Shown in pieces: positions 1 through 12,200 of a stretch of 64,000 nt of DNA. The position numbers were made by a program, and so were the translations under genes. The stretch spans positions 44,516,250 to 44,580,249 of the forward strand of contig CM019071.1 of NCBI GenBank assembly GCA_009667805.1. The letters are read 5' to 3'. Source of the DNA: Leptobrachium leishanense. Its lineage: Eukaryota; Chordata; Amphibia; Anura; Megophryidae. Within the stretch, counting starts at the first letter, position 1. Every line of letters starts with the position of its first letter. The notes beneath the pieces are model-generated. The model saw only the letters and a list, made by a program, of their open reading frames with translations, had not been told where the DNA came from and made no database searches.

Positions 1-98
1 ATACACCTGATTTATTCTTATCGCAATCTACTTCCGTTGTTTTATTTGCGCTTTTGTCATGAATAATGATACAAAATGCCGCGTGCGTCTCTTCTCAG

Positions 99-248
99 GG
101 ATCGGGTTAAGTAACGGGGAGCGATGGAAGCAGATACGAAACTTCACTTTCAGGAACCTGAGAGATTTGGGTTTCGGCAAAAAAGGCTTTGAGGAGAAAA
201 TTCAAGAGGAAGCGGAAAACGTTATGGAGGAATTGAGGCGACTCGAAG
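99..248 (+). CDS. CYP2 gene A exon 3
   Basis: The exon follows a TCTTCTCAG acceptor and ends at GAAG|GTTTGT. At 150 bp it has the family length and begins with the second base of a Gly codon (phase 1). It encodes [14 protein letters not shown] and the C-helix, whose Trp and Arg (WxxxR) contact the heme propionates, then the acidic [15 protein letters not shown] helix. An upstream in-frame ATG at 59 lies in intron 2 and is not a start. Confidence 0.95.
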
Positions 249-3200
249 GTTTGTCCGATTTTTCTTAACCCTTTCTGTTTCAAAAACGAGTTTACACAAT
301 TTAGCATCGAAATACAAAATAATAAAATAAAACTAGAGAATTAAACCCCATTTACATTGATTTTTAAGGCAAGTTTCTTTAGGAGAAATGAAATTCTCTG
401 AGATCTCCCTCATGTCCTCCTGCATTACTGTAAAGAAGCTACAAGGCGCAGCTCTCACCCTCACTGTAATAAAAAGCTCAACAAACTTTATTGCAGCCAG
501 CGAATTGTCAGAATACAGGGAGAGCTGTGGGGTCAGTCAATGCTGAACAGGGATAAGATTCAGGGTATTATAATGAGAGTAAACTCCTGTATAGTACAGA
601 TACAAGGTGTTGCTGTATTTGCCATACACAGGCATTATGCAGCACATACAGATACAAGATGTTGCTGTAATTGCCATACACAGGCATTATGCAGCAGATA
701 CAGATACAAGGTGTTGCTGTAATTGCCATACACAGGCATTATGCAGCACATACAGATACAAGGTGTTGCTGTAATTGCCAATACACAGGCATTATGCAGC
801 AGATACAGATACAAGGTGTTGCTGTAATTGCCATACACAGGCATTATGAGGCACATACAGATACAAGGTGTTGCTGTAATTGCCATACACAGGCATTATG
901 AGGCGCATACAGATACAAGGTGTTGCTGTAATTGCCAATACACAGGCATTATGCAGCAGATACAGATACAAGGTGTTGCTGTAATTGCCATACACAGGCA
1001 TTATGCAGCACATACAGATACAAGGTGTTGCTGTATGTATGAGCGGACAGGCCCTGCAGCTGCTCACTTCGTTTAATACTTACCTTCCTTCAGCGACGCC
1101 GGGAAAGTTTCCGCGCGCGCGCTCGTTGGAAGGACCCCAGCCGCGATCACATGGTCCCACGTGGTCGCGGCTGGGGTCCTTCCAAGGAGCGCGCGCGCGC
1201 GAAGACTTTCCCGGCGGCGCTGAAGGAAGGTAAGTATTAAACTTAGTTAGGTGACCAGCTCCAGGGGCAGCTGTCCGAATGCCGATAGAGCATTCGGACA
1301 GCCGCCCCAGCCCCTCGGATACCGGCAAGCCGGCTCAATGCCGGCTTCCGGTATCGGAAAAAAATATCAGGGGTACTGCACGAGTACCAAGTACTCCTGC
1401 AGTACCCGGTATCGGCACCGATATCGATACTAGTATCGGTATCGGTGCAACCCTAATTGCCATACACAGACATTATGCAGCACATACAGATACAAGGTGC
1501 TGCTGTAATTGCCATACACAGGCATTATGCAGCACATACAGATACAAGGTGTTGCTGTAATTGCCATACACAGGCAATATGCAGCACATACAGATACAAG
1601 GTGTCGCTGTAATTGCCATACACAGGCATTATGCAGCAGATACAGATACAAGGTGTCGCTGTAATTGCCATACACAGGCATTATGCAGCAGATACAGATA
1701 CAAGGTGTCGCTGTAATTGCCATACACAGGCATTATGCAGCACATACAGATACAAGGTGTTGCTGTAATTGTCATACACAGGCATTATGAAGCACATACA
1801 GATACAAGGTGTCACTGTAATTGTCATACACAGGCATTATGCAGCACATACAGATACAAGGTGTTGCTGTAATTGCCATACACAGGCATTATGCAGCACA
1901 TACAGATACAAGGTGTTGCTGTAATTGCCATACACAGGCAATATGCAGCACATACAGATACAAGGTGTTGCTGTAATTGCCATAAACAGGCAATGTGCAG
2001 CACATACAGATACCAGGTGTTGCTGTAATTGCTATACACAGGCATTATGTGCAGGAGTGAGAGGAGATTGTTCCTTCACTGTGTCTCACAGACGTCTAGG
2101 AGATTTCTGTGAATTGTAATCTGTGTCTTCTCACTACCAGCTATCAGAGGGTCCCTTCTGCATTCCCAAAACCTCCACCACTGCACTCTTCCACAATATC
2201 TCAGAGGGGTTATGGTGTGAAGGCACTAGCTGGCACCAAAGGCCCAATATTTGGGTACACTGACGTGTGTACCAGATTCACATCATTGTAATATTTGACT
2301 GCAGTGTCCACCCCTGCACTCTTCCACAATACCTCAGAGGGGTTACGATGAGAAGGCACTAGCTGCCACCAAAGGTCCAATTTCAATGCACCTGTTGTTA
2401 CTTTCATCCAAAGCCTGCTGTAATTGCCATACACAGGCATTATGCAGCACATACAGATACAAGGTGTTGCTGTAATTGCCATACACAGGCATTATGCAGC
2501 ACATACAGATACAAGGTGTCGCTGTAATTGTCATACACAGGCATTATGCAGCACATACAGATACAAGGTGTTGCTGTATTTGCAATACACAGACATTATG
2601 CAGCACATACAGATACAAGGTGTTGCTGTAATTGCCATACACAGGCATTATGCAGCACATACAGATACAAGGTGTTGCTGTAATTGCCATACACAGGCAT
2701 TATGCAGCACATACAGATACAAGGTGTTGCTGTAATTGTCATACACAGGCATTATGCAGCACATACAGATACAAGGTGTTGCTGTAATTGCCAATACACA
2801 GGCATTATGCAGCACATACAGATACAAGTTGTTGCTGTAATTGCCATACACAGGCATTATGCAGCACATACAGATACAAGGTGTTGCTGTAATTGCCATA
2901 CACAGGCATTATGCAGCACATACAGATACAAGGTGTTGCTGTAATTGCTATTATGGATGAGCCAAACACCCCCGTGTTCGGTTCGCATTCGAACTCGAAC
3001 AATTTCAAAAGTTCGAGTTCGAACACGAACCGAACTCAATGAAAGTCAATGGGACTCAAAAGTTCAATTTTTTTGAGTGCCCTCCAAGAGGGCATATATG
3101 CAAGATATTTGCCATAAAAGGTGTATGGGGGTCCGGGTAGTGCCCTTGGGGACAGGAAACAAGGACAAAAAGTAAAAAAAAAGACGTTTTTAAAGGAACA

Positions 3201-6200
3201 GTGAGTTCATCTTTAAAATGCTGCAATGGGTGATGGGGATTTTCTAGCTTACAAGGAAAGCATGCTTTACAGTCTGCCTAATGTCTAGGTGCAAAGATTC
3301 TCACCTCTAAATGACATGTGCTCACAGCAGGGCTCTCAAACTCTGGTGCCCCTGATGTTTTTGAACTACAAATCCCAGGATTCCCTCGCCATGTATTGCT
3401 TTGACATCATCCTGGGACTTGTAGTCCAAATCATGTTGGGGGCCGTGAGTTTGAGACCCCTGGCATACTGTGCATGAGGCTTGCATAGGTTTTTTTGCAC
3501 CGCCTGTGTGTTTCATCTTTAAAATGCTGCAATGGGTGATGTGGATTTTCTATCTTACAAGGAAAGCATGCTTTACAGTCTGCCTAAAGTCTAGGAGCAA
3601 AGATTTGCCACCTCTAAATGACATGTGCTTACAGTAGGGCTCTCAAACGGCGTAAACAATAGGTGTTAAACAACCCGAATTGAACTTTATTTGATATTGT
3701 ATCACTCCGTGGATGTGAACACCCGTGAGATTAATATTATGGAGAATATTCCATCAACTGCTAATAGAACCTTGGCACAAGCCGGAAGAGATAATACATT
3801 TCTTAAATTACCCAGTTAGTCTTACGTCAGTAGTGGGGAAATTAATGGAAACCATGTTAAAGGAAAGGATTGTTGAACATCTAAAAACACATAGATTACA
3901 GGATCAGAAACAACATGGGTTTACCTCAGGGAGATCATGCCAAACTAATCTTATTGATTTTTTTGATTGGGTAACAAAAATAATAGACACAGGTGGTGCA
4001 GTAGACATTGCTTATTTAGATTTCAGTAAGGCTTTTGATACTGTTCCGCATAGAAGCTTATCAACAAATTGCAATCTTTGAGCTTGGATTCCAATATTGT
4101 TGAATGGATTAGGCAGTGGCTGAGTGACAGGCAACAGAGGGTTGTGGTAAATGGAGTTTATACGGCGCAAGGTCTTGTTACCAGTGGGGTACCTCAGGGG
4201 TCAGTACTTGGACCCATTCTCTTTAATATTTTTATTAGTGATATTGCAGAAGGTATTAATGGAAAAGTATGTATTTTTGGTGATGACACAAAGATTTGCA
4301 ACAGGGTTGACGTTCCTGGAGGGATCAGCCAAATGACAAATGATTTAGGTAGACTAAAAAATTGGTCGGAGTTGTGGCAATTGAGTTTTAATGTGGATAA
4401 GTGCAAGATAATGCACCTGGGACGTAAAACCCAAGGGCTGAATATAGAATATTTGATACATCTGAGGATTGGGATTTAGGGGTTACTATTTCAGAGGATC
4501 TAAGGGTAAGTAGTAAATATAATAGAGCAGCAGGAAATGCTGGCAGAATGCTTGGAAATGCTGGCAGAATGCTTGGAAATGCTGGCAGAATGCTTGGATG
4601 TGTAGGGAGAGGTATTAGCAGTAGGAAAAGGGAAGTGCTCAATGCTCATGCCACTGTACAGAGCGCTGGTGAGACCTCACTTGGAGTACTGTGTGCAGTA
4701 CTGGAGACCGTATCTCCAGAAGGATATAGACATCTTAGAGAGTTCAGAAAAGGGCTACTAAAATGGTGTACGGCTTGAAGGAGAAAAGTTACCAGGAAAG
4801 GGTTAATGATCTTAACATGTACAGCTTGGAAAAAAGACGAGACAGAGGAGATATGATAGAAACATTTAAATACGTAAAGGGAATCCACAAGGTAGAGGAA
4901 GGGAGTATATTTAAAAGGAAACAAAATAGCAAAACAAGAGGACATAGTCTTAGATTAGAGGGGCAAAGGTTTAAAAGTAACATCAGGAAGCATTATTTTA
5001 CTGAGAGGGTGGTGGATACATGGAACAGCCTTCCAGTTGAAGTGGTAGAGGCCAAAACAGTAATTGAATTTAAGCAGGCATGGGATAGGCATAAGGCTAT
5101 CCTAAACTAAAGATAAATCCAGGTAAAGTATCCATGTAATTGGGCAGACTAGATGGGCCGAAAGGTTCTTATCTGCCGACATTTTCTATGTTTCTATGTT
5201 TTTAATTAATGGACAATCTATGCCCCTGCTGTAATGTTAAAAAAAATTGATGTGGGCTTATTACTTTGTTTCTTTTCTACTCTGTAAAGTGTTTTTTTTT
5301 TTTTTTTTTTGCTTCAGGAAAGCCCTTGGATGTGACCAAGCTCTTCATGGATGCTTTTTCCAATGTCCTTTTCTCCATCATATTGGGAAGCCGCTACGAA
5401 TACAAGGACGAGAAGTTCGTGGAGCTGCTGAGTATCGTGGAGAAAATATACTATCTCCTCAGCTCTCCATGGGGGCAGGTAACCGTATTTTGCTTTAAAA
5501 GGGGAAATAAAAAATAAATAACAGTTAAGGGGTTATTCACACCGCCGAAATTCTAAAGTTATAAATAAATAAATAAAGAGACTTTTTGCTGCAAATTAAA
5601 AGAATAAACGGTTTAATAAATATTTAAGAAAGACGGGGAATATTTTTAATATTGAAAAATTTGGGATTCGTTTAAACCTGTCGATTGAAACCACTGAACA
5701 TCAAGGCATTTCACTGACATTTCTCTGCTATTCGGTGTCTCTGAATAGATTAACCATTGCTTCTCTATGGGGATTTCACTGCCGTCAACCAGGCACCGTA
5801 TTTCGCTGCAATTCCCCAATATTTGGTGAACTGCAGGCCGGTCCTGAATGACCGAATGGCCATGACATTGCACCATATGGGGAAATTCACTGTTCGGTGC
5901 AGTTCAGTGCGCTCTGAATAACACCTTATGTTATTATTATTATTATTATTTATTTATAAAGCGCCAGCATATTCCGCAGCGCTGTACAATAAGCACAGTA
6001 CAGACAGGGTTACAATACATTGAACAACATTTGACAAACAGTACAGGAGGAGATGAGGGCCCTATTCCCGTAGGAACTCACAATCTAGGAGGGTTGGGGT
6101 TGGAAACAGGAGGAGAGGACTGTAAGGTGAGAGTGATTGATGGTTGCGTCAGTGAGTTGGGTGGTAGGCTTCCCTAAATAGGAATGTTTTAAGGGAGCGT

Positions 6201-9200
6201 TTGAAGGAAGAGAAGTTAGGGGAAAGTCTGACTGCAAGAAATGGCCGAATTCTGGAAATATTACGCAGTTGGTATCGGCAGGAGGAGGAAAGAGACTTGA
6301 TGTGGGGGATGAAGGAAAGAGCAGAGTCCAGTGTAACTCCAAGACAGCGAACTTGGTTTGATGGGGAGATGGTGATACCCTCCACCGTGATAGAGAAGTC
6401 AGGAGGTGGGGAGGCATTGGAGGGAGGAATAAGTAGGAGCTCAGTCTTTGACATGTTGATCTTTAGGTGGTGGGAGGCCATCCAGGAGGAGATGCCAGAT
6501 AAACAGTCACTGACTTTTGAAAGGACAGGGGGAGAGAGATCAGGGGTAGAGAGGTAGATCTGAATGTCATCAGCGTAGAGGTGGTAATTAAAGCCAAAGC
6601 TGTTGATGATTTTGCCCAGGGAGGAGGTGTAGATGGAAAAGAGCAGAGGACCAAGGACAGAGCCTTGAGGTACACCAACAGATAGAGGCAATGAAGAGTA
6701 GGAGTTACCAGCAAAGGACACACAGAAGGACCTGTTGGATAAATAGGAGTCAACCCAAGCAAGTGCAGTGTCACCGAGACCCAGAGAGTTGAGGGTCTGT
6801 AGAAGGAGGGGGTGGTCAACAGTGTCAAAAGCAGCCGAGAGGTCAAGCAGGATGAGAATAGAATAGTGGCCGTGTTTTTTAGCAGTTAGGAGGTCGTTGG
6901 TGACTTTGGTGAGGGCAGTTTCAGTTGAGTGTAGGGGACGGAAGCCAGATTGCAGGGGGTCAAGTAGGGAATTGGAGGACAGGAAGAGGGAGAGGCGGTT
7001 GAAGACTAGTTTTTCTAAGAGCTTTGATGTGAAGGGAAGCAGGGATACAGGGCGGTAGTTGGATGGAGAGTTGGGATCTAGGGATGGTTTCTTTAGTAAA
7101 GGGGTAACTAGCGCGTGTTTGAAGGTGGATGGAAAGGAGCCAGTGGAGAGAGATAGGTTGAAGATGTGTGTGAGAGCAGGGGTGAGGGAGGAGGAGAGGG
7201 GAGGAATTAGATGTGAGGGAATGGGGTCGAGCGGGCACGTGGTGAGATGTGAGGAGGACAATAAGGAATTGACTTCCTCCTCAGTGGTTGGGAGGAAGCG
7301 GCAGAGGGTGGCAGAGGGGACCTGTGGGAGTGGAGGTGGCAGATAACTATCTTGTGTTGGGATGTTGCTTCTGATAGTTAGAGTTTTACTGAGGAAGTAG
7401 TCTGCCAGGTCTTGAGCGCTGAAGGCAGCTGAGGGGGGAGGTGCAGGTGGGTGGAGGAGGGTGTTGAAGGTGGACCAGAGCCGTTTAGGGTTGGAGGACA
7501 GCGTAGATATAAGAGATGAGAAGAAGGATTGTTTGGCCAAGTGGAGGGCAGAGGTGTATGACCGGAGAATAAACTTGAAGTGAACAAAATCAGCTTCAGA
7601 GTGGGATTTCCTCCAGGCACGCTCTGCAGTGCGGGAGCATCTTTGCAGGTAGCGAGTTTGGAGGGTGTGCCAGGGCTGAAGCTGGCGGCGTGGGGCCTTA
7701 CAGAGTCGAAGAGGAGCAAGAGTGTCTAGAGCAGAGATAAGCGTAGTGTTGTAGTGATTAGTGGCAGCATCAGGGCAGGTGAAGGATGAGGTATGAGGGA
7801 GGTGGTGAAGTAGGTTGGAGAATTAATGGGGGTCCACAGCCTGTAGATTTCTGCGAGTGTGTGTGCGGGGTGGGGGAGCAGGGTGTTTAGGAAGTCCAGA
7901 TAGGTTGAAAGAGAGAAGGTGGTGGTCAGAGATGGGGAAAGGGCGACATTTGAACTCAGAAATGGAGCAGAGGTTGGAAAAGACCAGGTCAATAACGTGA
8001 CCATCGCGGTGGGTAGGGAGGAGGGAGGATTGTGTGAGTCCAAGGGAGGACGTGAGTGAAAGAAGTTTGGAGGCAGCAGGGGCGGAAGGATCATCAATGG
8101 GAATGTTGAAGTCCCCGAGAATTAGGCATGGAAGATTAGAAGACAGGAAGTGAGAAAGCCAGGTAGCAAAGTGGTCAAAGAACTGGGAGGTTGGTCCCGG
8201 TGGGCGGTAGATGACTGCCACCCTGAGGGCCAGAGGAGAGAACAGGCGGACGCAGTGTGTCTCGAAGGAGGAGAAGGAGAGGGATGGGGGTGGAGGGAGA
8301 TGCTGGTAGGTGCAGGTGGGAGAGAGCAGGAGCCCGACCCCGCCACCATTTCTCTCACCCGGTCTGGGGGTATGACTCAAGTGTAGACCGCCATGTGAGA
8401 GAGCAGCAACGGAGGCCGTGTCAGAGGGAGTTATCCAGGTTTCAGTTAAAGCTAGGAGGTTGAAGGAGTTTGAAAGGAAGAGGTCATGGACGGCTGTGAG
8501 TTTGTAAGGGTATGTAAGGGTATGTAAGGGTTTTCCAGCAATGCCTTTAAAACCAAAATGTACGACATGCTAAGTATTAAGTTATTGTGATCTTACTCCC
8601 ATATATTTAACCCCTTCCCTACCATTAAAATAAAATGTCCCACTCATGCATTACGCATTGCAAATCTTATTCTCAGCATTTGATATACAGAAGAGGGCAG
8701 CTGTCTCCACGCATTGCACAGATCTTTAACCCCTTCCCTACCAAGTGATTTTTATAGTAACCTGTGGTTGTTTGGAAAATAATTTTTAATTAGTTATACA
8801 GTAAGAAATATTTGGGAATATTCCCAGTGTATTACTTACTGTAATAACTATATTAACCTTATTTATCATAACCTTAATTGTAATTCGGCAGGAGATGTCG
8901 CCACCTGCTGGTCCTAAGCAGTTACTTCAGGTAGAACTGCAGATCGGTAGAACAGCAATTAGGTGGCACCTAAATTGTCCCTTAGAAGACTATTGTGTCT
9001 TCTATTCACAGTGTCGAGTTGCACCGAAATTGTGGCGAAATACCCTGACGTTCAGTGATTTGAGTTTGACAGGTTTAAAAAGGCGAATCCAATAGTTTTC
9101 AATGTAAAAACGTAATATTGATTGTTTTTATTTATTTTTTTAAAAAAAAAAACATTTATGCTTTTTAATTCTTGAAAAATGTTTATTAATTCGTAGAACA

Positions 9201-12200
9201 CTTTTTTGTATTTTTTTAAAACATTTTTATTATTTGTTTTGTAACAAACCTTTTGATTATTTTTTAACCCTTTCGCTGCTGAGGCTTTTCCCGCCCCTGT
9301 GCTGAGGTCATTTTTTACCTGTTTTGCGCATCATGTTTAAACGTGTTTTTAAGGCTTATTTTAGTATATGACACCGACATATTATATATCGTTCTTTCCG
9401 TCAGACTCGGTAGATTCATAATATGTCATTATTATATGTATACGTTATGTCATGTCTGTATATTATAACAAAAAATGCAATAAAATATGTATTTTCAATA
9501 ATTTACAATGTGTAAAGTGTTTTTTTTCACATTTTAACATGCGAGCAATTGCGGTTATATTTTGTATGGGGTGCGCTTGTTAAAAAAATTAGAGATGGGG
9601 TCTCGTTACATTTTTTTTTGGGGAAAATGACACTATTTTTAACAAACGCACCGCATACAAAAATCGTTAGTGCAGCATCATTGTTCACATTATAATTGAA
9701 ATGGGAACAATATTGCTACACTAACAAACCAAAAAAAATAAAAAAAAAGTGTTTATTTTTTTTTTTTTAATTTTTTTTTTAATTTTTTTTATTTTTATTT
9801 TTATTTTTTTTTTACAAAATTTTTAACTTTCATGTTTGGTATCGTTGGAACGGCCATGCTCTGGCCGATCCAACGATACCAAAATTTAACCCCTAACTGC
9901 CACGGATCGGGAGATAGGGAGTTCATTGGAACTCCCTATCTCCACACTTGGTGGCAGTTAGGGGTTAACTGTAGGACTGGCGTCATCGTGCTACGCACGA
10001 TGACGCCAGTCCTCTGGGGGAGTTCCCGGAAGCTTGGCCGACATCCAAGATGTCGGCCAGCTCCCGGGAAGGATCGCGAACCGGCGCTTTTCAGCGCCGA
10101 TTCGCGATCCAGCTCCCCAGGGGTTAATGCCAGGCATCATTTGGAAGGGCAGGCTGTGCCCTTCCAAATGATGCCTGGGTTAAGCCCCTGTGCGCCGCCG
10201 ATCGGGAGGGAGAGAGGTCCGAAGGACCTCCCCCCTCCCTTTCAGGCGCCTCCTCCGCACATGCGGGGGGGGCGCCTGAATTAGGTGTCATCGCGCCCCC
10301 GCGATGACACCTAATGTTGGCGGCTGCTGGTCCGGATGCCGGGCTGACATCCAGGATGTCAGCCCACACCGGAGGGGCCAGCGATCGGCCGGAACCCGGC
10401 CGAACGCTGACCCCGATGCGAGGACGCGCTCAGCGCGTCCTCCGCATACCAGCGGGAATGCTGAGGACGCGCTGAGCGCGTCCTTAGCATTCAAGTGGTT
10501 AAAGGACCTTTCTATTATTTAGACAACTGTTTCTTACATTTTTACTGATTTAACATCTGTTTGACATCTTATTAGGAGAAGGCTAGGGTCAGACGAACGC
10601 ATTTTTCACGTTGTCCGTGAAAAACTGTGTTCGAACGAATGGACGCATTTTTTCACGGAATACGCGATAGCGGTCATACTATGCGCATTTTCGTCCGTGA
10701 TTTTGTACGGATCATCAATAAAACCCTTTTTGCGTCTGGACGTTATGTTGGCCGGACATTAGCAGCGTCTGACGTCTCCTAATCACGCACACACACCGCT
10801 AGCGGACGCAGCGCACTCTGTACGTCAGTATTAGCGGTTTGACGTTCTCAAAAAAATGCGTTCGTTTGCCACTTGCGTTGCACGGACGACCTTTCGTGCG
10901 GCCGTTCGTCGTATGCTGCCCGGCATTGGACGTCATTTGCTGCTAGCACGGCTGTGATTTCGTGCGGCTAAACGCACGTTAAAACTGCGTTCGTCTGACC
11001 CTAGCCGAATAGGAGACTTCTTTTTTTTTTTTTAATTTGGTGCAGCAATTCGACAGTTATCGGTGCAATTCGCCGGTTTTGTCAAACATTCGATATCTAA
11101 TAGGTTTCAATGTAAAAGCATAATATTTCTTTAAATGTATGTTTTAAGACCGTTTATTCTTTCTATTTCTTGAAAAAAATATATATTTTTTTTTTTCTAG
11201 AAATACTTTTTTGGATTTTTTTAATTATAAATAATTTTTTTAAAAGACTTAAATATTTTGTAACAGACCATATTATTATCATTATTTTTAAAGAAACATT
11301 TTTATTATTTAGACACATCTTTATTACATTGTTACTGAATTAACCTCTTATTAGGAGAAAAGGAGATTTCTTTTTTTTAATTCGGTAGTTATAGGTGCAA
11401 TTTGGTGATTTTCGCTGACATACAATAATTGCTGTGGTGATTCCAATTTCTGCAAAATATGGTGCCCATTCACTAAATAGTGAATTCACCATTTTTTTCT
11501 GAATTTAGAATCGCCGAATTGGGGCAAAATTCCAAAGCAGAGAAATTGACGTAAATGTCGGTGCTTTATGAATAGACCCTTAAGACTGGTGAAGGTCCTA
11601 CAAACAGAGGCTAACAATAATGACCAGCAGTACCTCCTTTATTCATACGTAAACTGCAGCATTGTTTCACCATTGTGTGTTTTAGGATATTTATTTATAA
11701 AGTATTTTACATTGAGATTTCTCTCGTTTTCAGTACGTCCTGATATATTGAAGATCCTGCACCAGTTTTGGTGTTTTTTCCTCCAGTCACTGTAAAGTTT
11801 GTGTTTTTTAGCACATAGGGATTACTGTCAAAGAGTTTATTATCCAACATTACACAGGGTTATTCAAAGAGAATCAAAAAGTCACTGCATGGTCGGGGAC
11901 TTTTCGTTCTCTTCAATTCCGCACGATTTGGCGATTCCCATTTCGGCGACCCTGCGGTGTATTCAGCAAGCACTACAGGGCCGTTGTAGTGCAGGGAAAA
12001 GTCGCCGAAAACTCACCCCAAAACTCGGCGAAGTCACACCAAACACCCACAAAAACATCTGGATTAACCCCGCCGAAAACACCGGAAAAACCCGAGCAGA
12101 ACCCGATCACACGCAGCGCAGTTGCCGGAAAAACCCGACACAGCAGACAAATGGAATGGAAAAAAACAAAACAGTTTGTATGAATGTTTCAAAAAGTGAA

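Larger units (their letters stand above)
420..2951 (+). mobile_element. Satellite-bearing composite repeat, copy A
   Basis: A non-satellite 5' flank (about 430-598, recognisable by GTCAGAATACAGGGAGAGCT) leads into a 52-bp satellite. Copies B and D share this flank. Copy A is interrupted by a GC-rich foldback and a hAT fragment, and its 3' side is cut at 2951 by a hAT end. It lies in intron 3 of gene A. The element class is unknown. Confidence 0.6.
5932..8520 (-). mobile_element. L2-like LINE, 5'-truncated
   Basis: A non-LTR retrotransposon on the minus strand. Endonuclease lies at 8520-7823 and reverse transcriptase at 7540-6149. The 3' tail carries the AAAGCGCCAGCATATTCCGC block and a TTATTA microsatellite at 5934-5957. 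It inserted in intron 4 of gene A. Similar solo tails occur at 29507, 59205 and 59620. Confidence 0.85.

Noticed and set aside
59..98. ATG at 59 in frame with gene A exon 3 as a start codon
   Set aside because: A strong TCTTCTCAG acceptor at 98 and the exact 150-bp CYP2 exon 3 length place these bases in intron 2.
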